Shown: positions 1 through 13,499, numbered from the stretch's first letter. The stretch is 64,000 nt of DNA from Lates calcarifer (GCF_001640805.2 NC_066856.1:15785087-15849086); one strand, 5' to 3'. Notes: a model not told the origin generated them from the sequence alone. Translations and numbers: made by a program.

Positions 1-270
1 CAAAAGCACATGATTCTCCAAAATTCAGAGTCTGACTTGACATGTTTTGACATTCATGCATTTCAGCCCCTGAGGTGACTACTTTGATGCTTACTGATTG
101 TCTATGTGAAGAACATATGGTGATATTTCTTTTGTATTTGAGTGTGCAATCAGGTTTTAATTAACTGTTTCTCCGAACACCTCCTCCTGAGAAAATCACA
201 ACAGTGACAGTTAATGCAGCATGGTGCACAAAACCCTATGTGTTTGTTTGTTGATGGCAATTCTTTTCTG

Positions 271-288
271 AAAAAAAAAAAAAAAAAA
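271..288. repeat. Poly-A tract (18 A)
   Basis: An uninterrupted run of 18 A. It may be the tail of a decayed retroposon on the + strand, but the sequence before it matches nothing I know. On the other strand it encodes only a phenylalanine run. Confidence 0.9.
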
Positions 289-1938
289 CACTTTTGAGGA
301 GTGATTATAAAGAATTAAAAAAGGATCATTGTGAAGCAACAATCTTTCCTCACACTGTTGGATACAATTTTTTGTCAGTAGGAGACAGTTGGTTTTGATT
401 AAACGTAGACATGGATTAAAGCTGGTCAAATTTCATTAAAAAAAACTTTCATTTATACAGCATCTCCCCTGATTTTTACTTTTATTCTCATGCTTAGGGA
501 ATCAATTAAAGTAGGTTAAAAAGGAACTAAAACACAATATCTAAATGCATGTCAAACAATATTATCTCTGAAGCCTGATTCACCAGAGGCGGCATAACTT
601 GAAAAGGAAACTTTTTCAAGGGCAAAAAGGCAAAAAAAAAAACAAAACAAAAAACAACACCACTTAACATGAGTGAGTAGAGGCAATGTGGTCCAAAGGC
701 TGTTTCACTGAAAAAGATGTGTAATTAATTCATCTTTTCTCAATTCCATTGCCTGTCAGGCATCCCTGTGGCACGCTGCGCCTTTATTATTTTGCCATTA
801 ATGACAACTCACTATCAATCACAAAGAGTTTCTTAACTCTGAGCTGCTTGATTATGGACTGCTCATCTTCCCATCCTCAACAATGAGTAATTGCCTGGGA
901 TCAGCATGGGGAGTCTATGACAAATGAAGGTTAACAAATGAGGACTTTGAAGTATCTCGTCTAAAAGTGATTAATAACAAGATGACAACTTGTGTAACAG
1001 GACGGCAGTGAGATGTTTATGTGGTCAACATGGAAAAACAGGATGTCCGCAGATTGTGATGGCGCTGGCATATGTCTATGGTTTAAGTGATTATCATCAA
1101 ATGTTCCAGAGATGCAGGCTCAAGGAAAAGGAAAATGGAGCGAGTGGAGGAGGCAAGTGCAGAGAGAGATTTTTCTACAAAGGCCTAGTAGGGCTGAAAG
1201 GAAGCTCTGATAAGGCTTCTAAACGTATAAGTCTTTGCCAGGACTTGCACTGTGGTGAAAATTGAAACATAACAGACAAGAGAAGATAAGCTAAGAAAAT
1301 AATCACGCTTTTATTCTTGCAGCAACGACATGATAGAAGCATCAATCTCACCACTGCAGCTATTACGCCATAAAACACTACACAAATTGAACTCTAAACA
1401 AGTGTTTAGCCCATTTAGGAAACACAGAATATGAAATTAATGGGATTAGCAAGAAGGAGCAGCTAGTGTTTGAGCATTTATGGGACAAACTAATGGTTTT
1501 AAACTCTTATTAGATCCAGCTGTCATGTTTAAAAGTACTGAAAACTATTGATTCAAAAAGTGGGTTGATACTGATGAGATACATACAATTTTTAAACAAT
1601 TTTCCCTTTGGGGTTTGGACTTAAAATACCTTCAGGTATGACCACCACTACCTCATGCAAAATGACAGACTTATCAGTAATGTCAGTCAAAGATAGTCTG
1701 GTGAGTGAAGTATGTCAGAATTTGCAGGAAGCTTCTGAGGCTGCTGTCAAATAAAAAAGATTGCTATATTTTGTTTATTTCTAAATAGATTTTAGGGGAA
1801 TCGCCACTTTGATTCTGCACAAAATGTTCACTGCCCCAGCTTTTTGCAGATACATTCAGTTAGTTTTTTCATACTATAATTGCTTGTGGCAACTAAAACC
1901 TGAATAAGGTATTGATGGTTATGTTTATAATTATTTGG
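289..1938. other. Gene-free stretch with one CNE-like block
   Basis: No coding signal. An A-rich tract lies at 631-660. Positions 720-920 read like a vertebrate conserved non-coding element: balanced composition, several TAAT-core homeodomain-like sites and no repeat character. Conservation cannot be tested from one sequence. Confidence 0.35.
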
Positions 1939-2218
1939 TTAAAGGGGCTGTTTAAGTTTTCTCAGATGCCAGGGGCAGGTGGTGGTGAAGGTCATTTACC
2001 AAGAGTTTCAGCCATTTGTTTGGATTTGAACAGCACTACTTCTTCAGGGCAGTCTGGACGCTACAGTGAGTCACTATTGGAGAGTGACATTATTATTGCT
2101 TTTGCATACATGGAGACCACTCTTGGTGAGTAAAGGAATGGCGTTTGATGCTAAATTCGCAACATTTTTCCTGTACTTGTATGTAAACAGCTGTTGCTAA
2201 CACTGGCTATGTAGTGAC
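1939..2218. repeat. Interspersed repeat family B, copy 1
   Basis: This stretch aligns in the same orientation with 7038-7418. Shared landmarks in order are AAAGGGGCT near the start, CTTCTTCAGGG followed by AGT-TGGAC, AAAGGAATG, AACAGCTGTT, and CTGGCTAT-TAGTGA at the end. Copy 1 is about 100 bp shorter, mainly through a gap in the middle. No terminal inverted repeat or coding capacity is visible. Colinear landmarks in two places 5 kb apart make a dispersed repeat likely, though a local segmental duplication is possible. The 73-codon frame here is a by-product of the repeat. Confidence 0.7.
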
Positions 2219-3611
2219 AGCAAAACTTACAAATTTACAAATAGCCTTTAGTGTTAATGTTTAAATTCTGATTTTGAGTTCATGTTTGACTTGAAATATG
2301 AGACATGACATGAATGTTGCAGCCTCCAATAAGACACTCACTGCACCCATCACCTTTACTTTGCCTTTGTATGTATTTTTAGTGATGTTGCACTGCCATT
2401 TGTGTAATATTTAAAAATAATGGGTCAGAAAGACTAAACAAAAGACTCTTGATGTGTGTGAATAAATGTTGTGTAATAAGGAGAGCCAGCTGGACTGATG
2501 TCAGCCAAAGCTTTATGATGACAAATTATTGCCAATCACATCTGTGGTACAATAGTGCAAAATTACTTGGCATTCACACTCCCAGTAACAACAGCTGATT
2601 TCAGCTAAAATCAATGATGGAATACAGAAATCTCCTGAATATATTGTTAATAATGTTGATGTATATATTCTTTCAACCTTGAAAAAGCAGTATATGTCTA
2701 ATAATGTCTGAGGTTTATGAATCAGCTGCCCACTTTAAGGGTCCCCTGTCAATTGAGGCTTTTCCAGATAAATGACTGTACTGTTTGCTCCAGCATGAGA
2801 AAAGAAAAATTTCTGACAGTATGATGATACTAAGTAGAGTGAAAGCAGGGACAGGAACTGTGAAGTATCAGTCTGGCTTTCACCACAGAGCTGGTGACTC
2901 AGCACAGGCCAGCAGTGGATTTCAATAAATCAAAAAGCTAAATGGACTCACGGGGTGGCCATGGCTGAGTGTTTCTCATTACAGCTGGGTAAGTCAACAA
3001 AGAGCAGAGTGACAGCTTGGAGAAGAGCCAGGGAATAATCTACACACATTTGAGCTTGTAAGCAACTTTACTGCAAATTCCTTACTTCACCTGTTTTCCC
3101 ACAATGCATCAACACTCCCCTTTGATTTGTCCCCACAGTCATACCTTCTTTGGATTTATTGACCACAACAGGTTTGGACTTCCTCCTTTGAAACTGTAAC
3201 AGGAAACGTAAAAGCTTCACCCCAAAGAGCTGTAATTGGACATATTTTTGAGCCACCTGTACAAAAAAGTGCACTTGGATCACTGAAAAGACTATAAGAT
3301 TTACTCCACAGTAAAATTAAAATACAGCTGTGAGTTTTCTAAATACATAAACTAGTCAAGTGTTAATCATACTTTGTTTTTCTATGAGTTTGAGCAATGA
3401 ACATTTTGCTGATAAATCTGCAAGTGGCAAAATATTCCACTCCAATATGATAATAATGAATATAAATGCCTAAAATCAGGCATTCAACACTGCACAGCAT
3501 CGCTGCAATGCCTTGGACTTGCCTTTTTCCCCCATTCAGTAATGGTCATAACTGGGACAAGCTTCGTGTTAAAGGTGGTCCCCAGTTCCCCAGCGAGTGT
3601 CAGTTCCTCTC
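2219..3611. other. Gene-free stretch, nothing recognised
   Basis: Unique-looking AT-rich DNA without splice-flanked open frames. The short minus-strand frame at 3068-3283 shows no family features. Confidence 0.4.
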
Positions 3612-3660
3612 AAAGTCTCCTTGAGCAAGACACTAAACCCTTAATTGCTCTGTGGCTCTG
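3612..3660. repeat. SINE-like fragment (teleost)
   Basis: The stretch containing TTGAGCAAGACACTAAACCC followed by AATTGCTC resembles a fragment I associate with an abundant teleost SINE. Only about 50 bp is recognisable and neither a promoter nor a tail is visible. Confidence 0.45.
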
Positions 3661-4286
3661 TGCTTCCTGGCCAACTCCCCTCTCTCAGCTCTCTGGTGAC
3701 ACTCATACATATGCATATGGTGGGATATGTGCAGAGAAAATGCAGTATACCTGTGTTTAATATGATAATTGCCAATATACTGAAACATATCCTTAAATAA
3801 AAACCAGGCTAACAAAAGTCAACAGCTATGATTTTAAATGGTACCACTGTAAGCACCCTCTATCATTACACACCTATTTAAGCAGGCTTTATTGACACTG
3901 ACCTGAATAATAAACTCTACAACATTTGGTTAAAGTACGGTCTTGCTTTTTAGCAATGACAAAATCTATTTCTCTGCTTAAGTGAATGCAGAAGAAGCTG
4001 CAAATGCTATTGGAGGAAGCAAACAAAATTACAAGCTCTACTTACACAAGCAAACATAATTAACAGGCACAGAATCTGACAGTGCACCTGTTACAGTCCT
4101 AAAAACCCATCCAGCCTGAGGAGAAAATCTGCTGCTGATCTGCTTTTTCTATAATGATGCCACTGCTCTAAAATTGTAAAATTGTCTCATTGTCTCAGTT
4201 TTGAGCAAAATGCCAGCAATTTCTTGTAAATGTTTCCGGAGCCACCACTGGTGAGGGAGCCCGACCTCATGGTCTTAGCTCAGATT

Positions 4287-4307
4287 TTTATTTATTTATT
4301 TATTTAT
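4287..4307. repeat. (TTTA)n microsatellite
   Basis: About five tandem TTTA units, directly read. Confidence 0.9.
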
Positions 4308-4440
4308 GTGTTTTGTGAGCTCCAGTGAATCCTGCCCTGAGTGCTCATGGACCTGCATCCTAAGTGGCCCACTGTGTTTGTGTGCACATACATGGAGCTG
4401 CCTGCGTGTGTGTCTGTGCACATGTGTGTTCCAACACTCG

Positions 4441-4723
4441 ACTATAATGAGCTCGTGAAATCTTTCGGACTGCTCTAATAGCTGCATTCTAAGCCATACC
4501 CCGTGGGCTAAAAGGGTTGCTCTGCATCGGTGGGGGAGCCGAGGCGAGCACCAGCGCCTGGCAGCCTGCAGCCAAGCCATCTATCAGCGCAGCTTAGGCC
4601 ACCGCTACTGCTCAGCACCGTGGCAGAGGCGCAGGCTGACACACGCTGCCCCGGCTGGAAATGCAAGAGACAAATCGCACTTGCACAGTACATGTTGAGT
4701 CTCATTATCTAAGAGCAGCATTC
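4441..4723 (-). repeat. Inverted homologous pair, arm 1
   Basis: The reverse complement aligns along its whole length with 34426-34698. The core (4565-4640 reversed against 34504-34579) has 62 of 76 identical bases by hand count without gaps, including GTGCTGAGCAGT, GCCTAAGCTG and GCTGATAGATGG. Weaker colinear similarity continues on both sides: ACATGTAC and GAATGCT on one flank, GAGCTATT-type and ATTATA words on the other. It is GC-richer than its surroundings. I do not recognise it as a transposon, a tRNA-derived SINE or a gene. It could be an old unclassified repeat or a duplicated regulatory element. Overlapping open frames of 60-94 codons on both strands look incidental. Confidence 0.75.
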
Positions 4724-5268
4724 AGAGGGCAAGAAAAGGAAGCAGAGTGGGAACAATGCAGACACAGCCAGTCATATTATATTCTGACATTTCAATATGC
4801 TCCAAAAATAGCTGCACTTACTTATCTCCCTTTAGATTAATAGATACTTTTATTGCTGGTTACTCAATCCATTAGCAGTCTGCACATCCAGAGGAGAGAT
4901 TTAATTTTAAAGATGCCAGTAATATAAAACAATAAACAGATCTGATCTGTCAGTGTAGATATATTGCCTATGAGATGGATATAGGTTTCTCAGTGTCGTG
5001 TACTGCAACCTGAATCACTATGGTTCTGAAAATGCCAAGCTCATTACAATCAACTGGCCCGGCTTGATAAAAACTAAGCTGTGATTTTAGAAGAAGCTGA
5101 TATGAGAGGGGAGGATTAGCAGCCTGTCAGTGTGCTGGAGGAGAATTCAGACAGAGCACTGCATAGTTGTCAGTAGCATCAAAGTTCATCTTTATTAAAG
5201 AATCTAATGAGAGGATTTGCAAATACAGCATCAAATAAATCACATATGATTACTGTAGCAGATTGTAG
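4724..5268. other. Gene-free stretch, partly CNE-like
   Basis: No coding signal. Positions 4810-5130 are non-repetitive with homeodomain-type ATTA cores and may be regulatory. This is judged by texture only. Confidence 0.25.
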
Positions 5269-5312
5269 TTTTTTTTGTTTGTTTGTTTGTTTTGTTTTGT
5301 TTTGTTTTTTTG
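5269..5312. repeat. T-rich (TTTG/TTTTG)n tract
   Basis: An eight-T run, then TTTG units, then TTTTG units and another T run. The same order of units recurs at 27932-27968 in the same orientation. Confidence 0.85.
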
Positions 5313-7037
5313 TCACACAAAGAAATATCTGACTCTGACTATAGCCTCAAATTGGAAATCTTTAGCTTGTTCGCCACTTTCTAAGATCTATTTTCATAAT
5401 TTCAGACAAGTTCATTCTTTCATTGATCATAATCGCTGGCCCATAAATAGCACAAGCATGAGTGATTAATTTCCCTGAGTTATTACAAAGCTCATCATGA
5501 AAAAGCTACACGTACTGTATCTTGCAAGATTTCAGTGTAATGCTGAGCAGCCAAATCCTTTTGTCTCTTAACTCTAAAGCCTGATGTCACCTGATGTAAA
5601 AGACTTGATGAGGGGAATCATTAAAAAACAGTAAAACGAAAGAGACAAATGTAGAATGTAATGCAAATTTCAGCAAGAGAAAGACTTCATTCTCTGTAGC
5701 TGATGCAGTATTGAATATGAAATAACAGCGGAGGCAATTAAAGAGGAAGAGGTCTTGATTTCCAATATTAATCAGGATTTTTATGTGTGGCTTGTTAAAT
5801 AATGTGGTCAATTCATAATGAGTAACACAAAAGCGTTATATCAAAGACAGGAACTGCTGTCTGTGGGTATAAAAATGCTTAATCCTTCAGAAATAATCAG
5901 ATAAATCTTCACATAAAATGATTTCTCTTCTTGTAGCGTGCCTGAATAATCCTTTACTGTGACAGCAGGGAGATGGGAGCAGTGGCCATTGATCGTAGCG
6001 GTGATTGTAAGGAGGCACTGGATTGAGTCAAACAATCACACGCAATTACATTGATTGGATGAGTCTCCAATAGGGTGCTGTGGCTAAACAAAGAGGAAGC
6101 AGTTGGAGACCAGGGAGGACAGTGTGAGGCGATGAATGATTCACGATGTATTCTGCACCTGTAATTTGGCTTGACAAGCTGATGAGACTGCACCGCATGC
6201 CACACTGCATGCTAATATGCTTCATGCACACTGTAGTCCTGACCGCCTATTAGAAACAGTCTTACCACATAATACGTTGAAACGTTGGACAGAAAGAATA
6301 TTGCGTGAGAGGCAAAGAGTCTCTGATGAAGACGGGAGCTGGCCTCACACTGTTAAGGTTTAATTAGACATCAAGAACTTTGAACAACCTCGCATTATCA
6401 GTCTCCCCATGTGCAAGGAAAGGAAAAAAAAAAAAACTCTGACAGCTTACATCTGGATCAAAATGACCTATTCTTATTCATATGCGAAATAGTTCCATGT
6501 TTTCATCCTATCTTCCCCACACCTGTTCATCAGTCACATCGGTGCCAACGTGCTCCCTACGTCCAGAAATCATATTCTATCACCCTCCCCCAAGACTGAC
6601 AAGACTGTCTTCCCCTTATTTTGTTTCATTCCTTTCCCATACATATAAATCCTTCCATCTGGATGAGGGATGTGCGTGATGATTTATGCCAGTTGTGAGG
6701 ACAGGCATCCAGCATCTTAACACAGTGCAAGCTGGTTTGTGTTCAAAAGTGGATAAAGTGGTGCACCATTTTACTGAGCTTTAACATCTTTCAAGCATAT
6801 TAGAAGTGTATAATGTGATTTTAAAACAAGCTATTTATTCTTGATTGTTTTGGAGTTTTCATAACCTGAATGCAAGGCAAGAATGGCCTGTTTTGCAAAT
6901 AAAAGAAATACTTATTTCTAATATGGTACAGCTGAGTAGAGGCTAGATTGGATGGCTGGCTCCATTTCAAGAGCAATGTGTTTAACACTCACATAAATTT
7001 AGCATGTTAGCATGTTTAACTGGCACTGACCACCAGT
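5313..7037. other. Gene-free stretch with a CNE-like block
   Basis: Positions 5930-6240 have the balanced, non-repetitive texture of a vertebrate enhancer or CNE, with CAATTACATTGATTGGAT and TGCATGCTAATATGC among possible homeodomain or POU sites. Overlapping short frames on the minus strand (5954-6231) are incidental. Positions 6411-6680 are a pyrimidine-rich run with two overlapping short frames and no splice context. Confidence 0.35.
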
Positions 7038-7418
7038 TTAAAGGGGCTTTTAGTGAGAAAACGTTTGGTAGTGGATGGTGGTGATGGTCACTTGCCAAGA
7101 GCTTCAGGCATTGTCAAGTTTACAATACGTTTTACAGTCAGAATACACCCTCTGAGCAGTGCTTCTTCTTCAGGGTAGTTTGGACACTATGATAGCTGCT
7201 AGCAGAAAGAGATGAGACGGACTGGGGATAGCTGTTTTGCATGTTAGCTTCAGTAGAAAAAAAGAAGTGATAGAACTAGAGGCAAAGCGTTGCTGTTGCT
7301 TTCCACCACTGGAAGCAGCTCTTGGCAAGCAAAGGAATGAGGTTTGATGGTGAACTTGCAACATTTCTTCTTGAATGGTAACTAAACAGCTGTTATGCTA
7401 ATACTGGCTATATAGTGA
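7038..7418. repeat. Interspersed repeat family B, copy 2
   Basis: The longer partner of 1939-2218 in the same orientation. It keeps the same ordered landmarks plus an extra middle part of about 100 bp containing a short A run at about 7257-7263. The element is non-coding. Just upstream, 6995-7030 carries GCATGTTAGCATG, a word also typical of family A repeats, so it may sit in or beside another fragment. Confidence 0.7.
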
Positions 7419-10400
7419 TATATAGATGAAGATACATCCAATGAAATCATCAGCTAATTGCATCATATCAATATGTGGACATAGAATTTTCTAGTTAAAC
7501 TTTCAATCACGTTATATCAATATAGTGCAACAGCTTAAAAGTTCAGCACCAGGACCTGCAGAAATTGGGGTGACTGGCTCATATAAAACAATGTTTAGAT
7601 GAGATTGAATAAAGAGCCAGTGTCATACTTTATTGTTCATTAAATGATGATTTAAGATCTCATCCATTTCCAATGAGCTCTTATGGTTGGCCATAAAGAA
7701 AGTCATTTTTTTGTAGCAGACTCTGTTTGTAGAGCCTGGGACAGAAGACAAAGCTGCTTTCTGTACAATGTGTGCGATGTTACTGTGATGTGGTGGTTAA
7801 TATATGTGTCACATATCTTGAATTCACTTCATGAATATCTTGTCCTCTTCTCATTTTCAGGTTGTAGTTAGCAGTCTACATATATCTGTGATATTAGTAA
7901 ATGTAAAATTAAGTCCATTCAGGTTTTGGTCCAGACATCCAAACATGTCTGAGATCAGATCATCAGTCAGCATCAAAACTGTGCCGAGGCCACAATCAAA
8001 ACTTCAAGACTTATTTGTCACCCAGTTAAAACTCCATTATCTTTGTCCCTTTGCTCTGCCATGCACCCACTCTCCTCCCTTTTTCCTTTTCTAACACATC
8101 AGATTGGACCACTGAGTTAGTGGGAGAGATGTGTGGAGCACACATGGTGGCCTGGTCCTTGAATTACAGAGTGAAAAGTGAAAAGCTGTTTGTTGTTGTG
8201 GGAGAAACTGTTTTCTTGGACAGAAAATGATTAAAAAAAAAAAAATCCCATAACATTTGTACACTTTGTTTCCAATTTCCAAGCAAAGCGGATGAAACTG
8301 GCTCAGTTTTGAAGGATCTACAATTACCACAAGTGTACAATCGATGCCCACAACAACAGCCGGCAGCACCAAGTATGTTTGGCAAAGCTAGTAGCTAACG
8401 CCTCATCAAGTCCCATTAATGCACTGGCAAGAAGGATGAAGGAAGAGACCAACCACCCTCACAGTACTACTTATATGAACACAAAAGTTTCATTTTGTTA
8501 TGATTATAGGGTTGTTTTTGACTAAAGTTTGTCCAACAATCATTCAATTCATCCTGTCATATGCACGGTATACACATTATCATTATCTATCATATCATAT
8601 TCTAATTTGATTATTTAAATGGCATATAAACAGTACAAACTTCGAATAAAACTGGTGTGCAATTCTGACCAAAATGGTGACAGTAACATTCATTCATTAT
8701 GAAGAAAAACCATTGATTTAATGTGTGTCATTTGTGACTGGACGTGACTAAGTTCCAATGATGCATACATCTAAAGGTTAATAATCTCTAAACTGAAACA
8801 CTTACCTAAAAAAATGAAATGAGTAGTGAGTATGCCTGTCATTGAAAGTTCCTTCGTCCATGAGGAGAATTATGAGCTAAACTGTGCGTCTAACAGAATA
8901 TTGTTATGTTCACTGATGCAGTACTTCAGATAAAATGAGGAATTTAACACTCAGAGAGCCACTGTGCTCTGTTGAAAATAACAATATCTGATGCACAAAC
9001 AGATCTTCTGTACATAATTTAAAAGGTTTTCTATGTCCCAAGATGGTGTATGAGACATTGGACAAGCTTGGCATATACTTATGGTTGAATTCAATATAAA
9101 ATATGTGTTATCAACTGTCTAGCCTGTTGAAAATTTACTTAAAGGCCATTATGTGACAATAAAGTTCCAAACAAACAACAACAAAAAAACAACCTTACAT
9201 GATGCAGTTGGGACTGCCTGTCCAGAAATATACTGTTTCTTTTCAGGTGGCTAATTAAATTTGTGGTGATACACGTAAAAGAATGAAGTAGCCTTTGATT
9301 AAACTGACATGTTTCATCGTGTTACTTATGCTGTATTCAATATCATAGGAAGAAACCTCCTTGGGAATAATTAACCTGGAGCCCTGTGTCAGCCATCACA
9401 ATAAGATAATGCATCAAACTTTTACTCTTCTTTTTAAGTAGCATTAAAAGTTAACACTGGGCTCATTTGCTTGTGTGTTGGTTGCAATTTTTTGTGTGGA
9501 TTGTTACTAAAATGTCGACTCTGCACTTACTCAAACCCAGTCACCCAAGGTATAAATGTCACTTGAAGCCAATTATAAGACATATTTTAAAGGATATCAG
9601 CAATTAACCAACAGGCTCTGTCACCCTGCAGTTTCTCCTGATGTATAATCTTGACCCATATCCTTTTGAAATAAATTGTCTCTTACTCTGCTAATAAATG
9701 TGACCTGGACCTGACTCCTGAACTGTGACGATTCTGAACAGACTGTTTCCTAATCCAGTAGGACTCATTACTCTATTAGAAAAAGTCTGTTTCTATTAAG
9801 CTTGAAGCTCTGTTAGCTCAATTTACATCAAATATTAGTCTGTAACTACCTTTTAGGTGCTTGAATTAAAGCACTGAACATAATATGTTTGTATTTTATA
9901 ATTATTGACAATCATTCCACTCACTCCACTGTTGGTCCCACTGCAGAGGAGACATATGTGCTCCCTGGACAGAGTTGTGTAAATGTAAATATAAATGCAA
10001 ATTCATGTACAACAAATGTAAATTTAATTAATCACAATGTCTTCTGGCAAACAGAAATCTTAGTTTATCCGTTTGCTCCCATTTAAAGATGATACTGGAG
10101 TAATTAAGTGTTCTGTTCATCTCTTTAGATGAACTCCAATGCTGCCCTATCTGTTCTGGGTTAATTAATCTTTTGGTTGCTTTGTAGGCCCAAAACAGTA
10201 AAGGAAATCTATGTAAAGCATTCTCACAAGTCTTGGTTTTGCACCTGCTTGGGTATTCCATCACTGCAAAAACCTTATTCATTGGCATTGTACAATGTGC
10301 TGGCTGCTTGTGTTTGCAGTGGAGAACACAAAAGAGAGGGAGAAAGGGAATGGTAATCAGAAGTTCAGGTAAACTTTACCTTTTATTTGAGATACATACT

Positions 10401-10453
10401 GTAGATGGAAATGGAAGATGCCTTCATTGACCTTCCACTAAATGAGCATAGCC
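7419..10453. other. Gene-free stretch, nothing firmly recognised
   Basis: AT-rich sequence with a 13-A run at 8233-8245 and no splice-flanked open frame of note. Frames at 7831-8094 and 8091-8385 have no family features. The stretch 9889-10086 is open but encodes a low-complexity Asn/Val-rich sequence caused by AAATGTAAAT-type repeats. Confidence 0.4.
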
Positions 10454-10492
10454 AAAAAAACAAACAAGCAAACAAACAAAAAAAAAAAAAAC
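10454..10492. repeat. A-rich (CAAA)n tract
   Basis: CAAA and CAAG units ending in a run of 14 A at about 10478-10491. Simple sequence, possibly a retroposon tail. Confidence 0.85.
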
Positions 10493-10720
10493 AGATAAAA
10501 CACAAAAACTGTATTTTAAAGTTAAGGGTACATGTCAAAACAATGCTAATGACAAGAAAATAGTAGCACTTTTTGTCTATTTCATACCAGGAAACCAAAA
10601 GATTGGATGTTCTAGGAACTTCATAGTACTAATTGTTGACAATAATGTCTGTCCAATGTCTGTAAAACACAAAAAGACTGTATTTAACACACAATTTCCC
10701 TGTGTTCACATTTGAACACT

Positions 10721-10815
10721 TCTGGGGACCATAAATGTCTGTTATAATCCATCACACAATTGTTAAGACCAAAGTGGCGGGCCAACCAACTGACAGACCA
10801 ACATTGCCATTCCAG
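10721..10815. repeat. Family A repeat fragment 1
   Basis: TCTGGGGACCATAAATGTCT, then AATCCATC, GACCAAAGTGG, and ACCAACTGACAGACCAACAT followed by TGCCAT. This is the terminal part of a very common teleost interspersed repeat as I remember it. Other pieces of the same family lie at 21070-21590, 32160-32450, 49040-49310, 50203-50335 and 62952-63055. Confidence 0.6.
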
Positions 10816-11837
10816 GGGGAATGATGAAAGAAAACCTCTAGGAAACTAACCTGATTGTGGATGGGACTTTGGCTATCAATAAAAATCAGCTAGAAGAGAC
10901 TAACTAGCATGCTTGAGATGAGTAATCCATCATTGTAAACCTTTTGTTGTTGCCTTTGTGTGAGTCACTGTCTCACTGTAATACAGAAAGAACAGAGAGC
11001 GATGCATTTAAGAATGACATCTGAGATCTGAAAGTCCTTCAATAGAAGACACAGCCTACCACCTGCCACATTTCTTGTAAACAAAAAAAAATCTGTTCAC
11101 CAGTTGTTTAGATGTACCTCAGACAGACATACACAATAAAGGATGGATTGAAAAATAACCTCCTCTATGCAGGAGAATGTATTATTGCTGAAACTGAAAC
11201 CCAGTTCTGTTGGTTAAGAAGGCCAAAACCTCCTGCTACTGCATTTTAAATGGATAATTTGCCAGTAATGAGTGCAATTTTGCAGGCTAATCTTCCTGTT
11301 GAGTTCAGTGAGAAAATCAGCATAGAAAATCATCAGTTACTAAAGACCTATTATTACTGTAATGTTAGGTGCATCTCTAGTTATCTTTGTATTGAGCCAA
11401 GAACTTGAGCACTGTTCTTTAATGTAATAAAAAGTAATTACAATTTGCTTGTGCATATAATTTATTAAAACAAACATTTACTAAAACTAGTGGTAATGTA
11501 TATCAATCCAGTCTTTACAAAAGAAATACATTTCATATTACACTAGTTAGACAAGAAATTGAGACATTTTGGTGGTAAAAGAAGAAAGCCCAGTAATTTT
11601 ACTGTCCAAAAGGCTTATTGTCTACTCAGTTATGTTGTCTACTGTGACTAAGTCATTAATATACATGGCTCAGTCTCAGAATTTGGATCAAATCCAGTCT
11701 GCGACTTGCTTTGTCCTCACTTCTACATGTTTTTCCTTGACTGTACAAATATAGAGGAAATACTATATACATACAATACATGGGAATTTCTATGAGTTAT
11801 TTTCCTTGTTCAGTTGGCCAATATTCACTCACCTTTT
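10816..11837. other. Gene-free stretch, nothing recognised
   Basis: AT-rich, unique-looking sequence. The frame at 11569-11754 has neither splice context nor recognisable domains. Confidence 0.4.
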
Positions 11838-12042
11838 TTGTCTGGTTTGGACCACCAGCTTCTGAGAAAAATATCTGTATCTTTGGCTCACTGGATGTTA
11901 AAATCTTCCTCAGTAACATGTTAAGCTTTGGCTCTTTGTAATGTCTTGGCAGTGAGGGCTGTGGGAGCTCATGAGCTTAGAGAGCCACTGAGACTCAACC
12001 ATATGGACCATCAAACAGTGAGATGAAAGCTGCAAGGCGGCA
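11838..12042. repeat. Family E repeat, diverged copy
   Basis: Colinear but worn similarity to 26505-26875: ACCACCAGCTTCTGAG against ACCAACTCCTGAG, AAATATCTG shared, then TCTTTGGCT against TCTTTAGCT, and ACAGTGAGATGAAAGCT against CAATGAGTTGAAACTTT near the end. Same orientation. No coding capacity. Confidence 0.45.
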
Positions 12043-13499
12043 AGGACCAGAGTGTTGATTCTCAGTGGGATCAACAGTGCTAGCAACCATTTCTCATTTT
12101 CATTACATTAGATATTTGATTCTATGTTAATATATTATGGACTTTGAAGATTCAGTGAAGGACAAGTTCTTAAAAGGGATGGGCTGTTTTGCTGAATACC
12201 TGCTGTGCAGGTTCGTTTTTCCAGCCTCATGATTTAGAATTTTGATGCAGTCATTGCTCAGAAATTTCATTTTAAATGTCAGTATAGGTGGCTCTTTCTT
12301 TCCATGTGGACTGGTAGAAATGTCAAATTTAATACCGCACTAAAAACATCTTCACTGACTTAAAAGGCAGGTCCACCAATCAGCAATCATAAGAAAACCC
12401 CTCTGAATTGCAAACTGTGTTTGTTTTTGTGTCTGCAACAAACTTGTATTTTAATTTCATGATTTTCCTGATTTAATACCCAGGCCATAAATATTTAAGT
12501 TCAAAATTAGTTTAAGTGTATCCATGTGGGCGTGTTGTCAAAAGCAGTGGCACAACAGAAATCTAATATGAATAAGATTCAATGTGAATAAAGCAACAGC
12601 GAGGCCTCAGTGCAGTCTGCATAATCCAGTAGTCCCAGAAGCTGCTCTGGGTTGAATGAGGTAAAGATCTGCATAGAGTTGTTAAATCAATTAGTCAGAG
12701 TCTGGTCTAATAATTGCAATATAACCAGATAACTTCCAGCCCAAAGAGATTTTCCAGCTCTTTCTCCCTCTTTCTCTTTGGCTCTCTCATACCTACTGAT
12801 ATTTGAAAGGGGCTGACTCTCGAAGGGAGAGGGAGGGAGCAGAAGAGAACGACGCAGACATGTCATTGGTGCTGGAACATCAGGGCCAGTCTGTTAGGGC
12901 TGTCTCTCTCTGTCACAGTCTCAGCCACTTCTCTGTTATCTGTACTGAACACATGTCCACCCGTGCTATTACACACTGACTGCTAATGGAGCATAAGTCT
13001 GAGGTGGACCTCCCATTCACTGTTGGCTCCACCACTGCCTCTCAGACTCAAATGCAATTCTTGGCTGCACAGAGAGAGAGAGAGACACAAACACACATGC
13101 AAACAAGTTCTTGAAAATCACACATTTTCTATGAATTATAAATGTACCCTGTATATATTTTTTTCAAATCTATGACAAAGTGCCCTTATTTTACTGGTGG
13201 AGGGAAAAAAAAGATTACTTCCACAGAGACAGACGATGGACCGCTTTGCTGGAGGCAAAATAGCTTTAATAGAAATGGTAATGTCCTCCCTCTATCTGAT
13301 CACGTTCGATTTGAGATGCATTGTCTGGGTGGCAATTTGACTTCTAGTGCTTTCCTATTTCCTTCCTCTCTGTCTTTCTGGCTGCTTCTAATAACATGGT
13401 GGGATGCTGAGAGAGGACTGTTTAGAAGCTGACAGAAAAGCAACTCAATGAATTTGATGTCACTCTTTGATCTTTCAGACCCTGCACACATGCTTATGA

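Noticed and set aside
1939..7418. CRISPR or other direct-repeat array
   Set aside because: Repeats are few, long and dispersed, and the organism is clearly a vertebrate.
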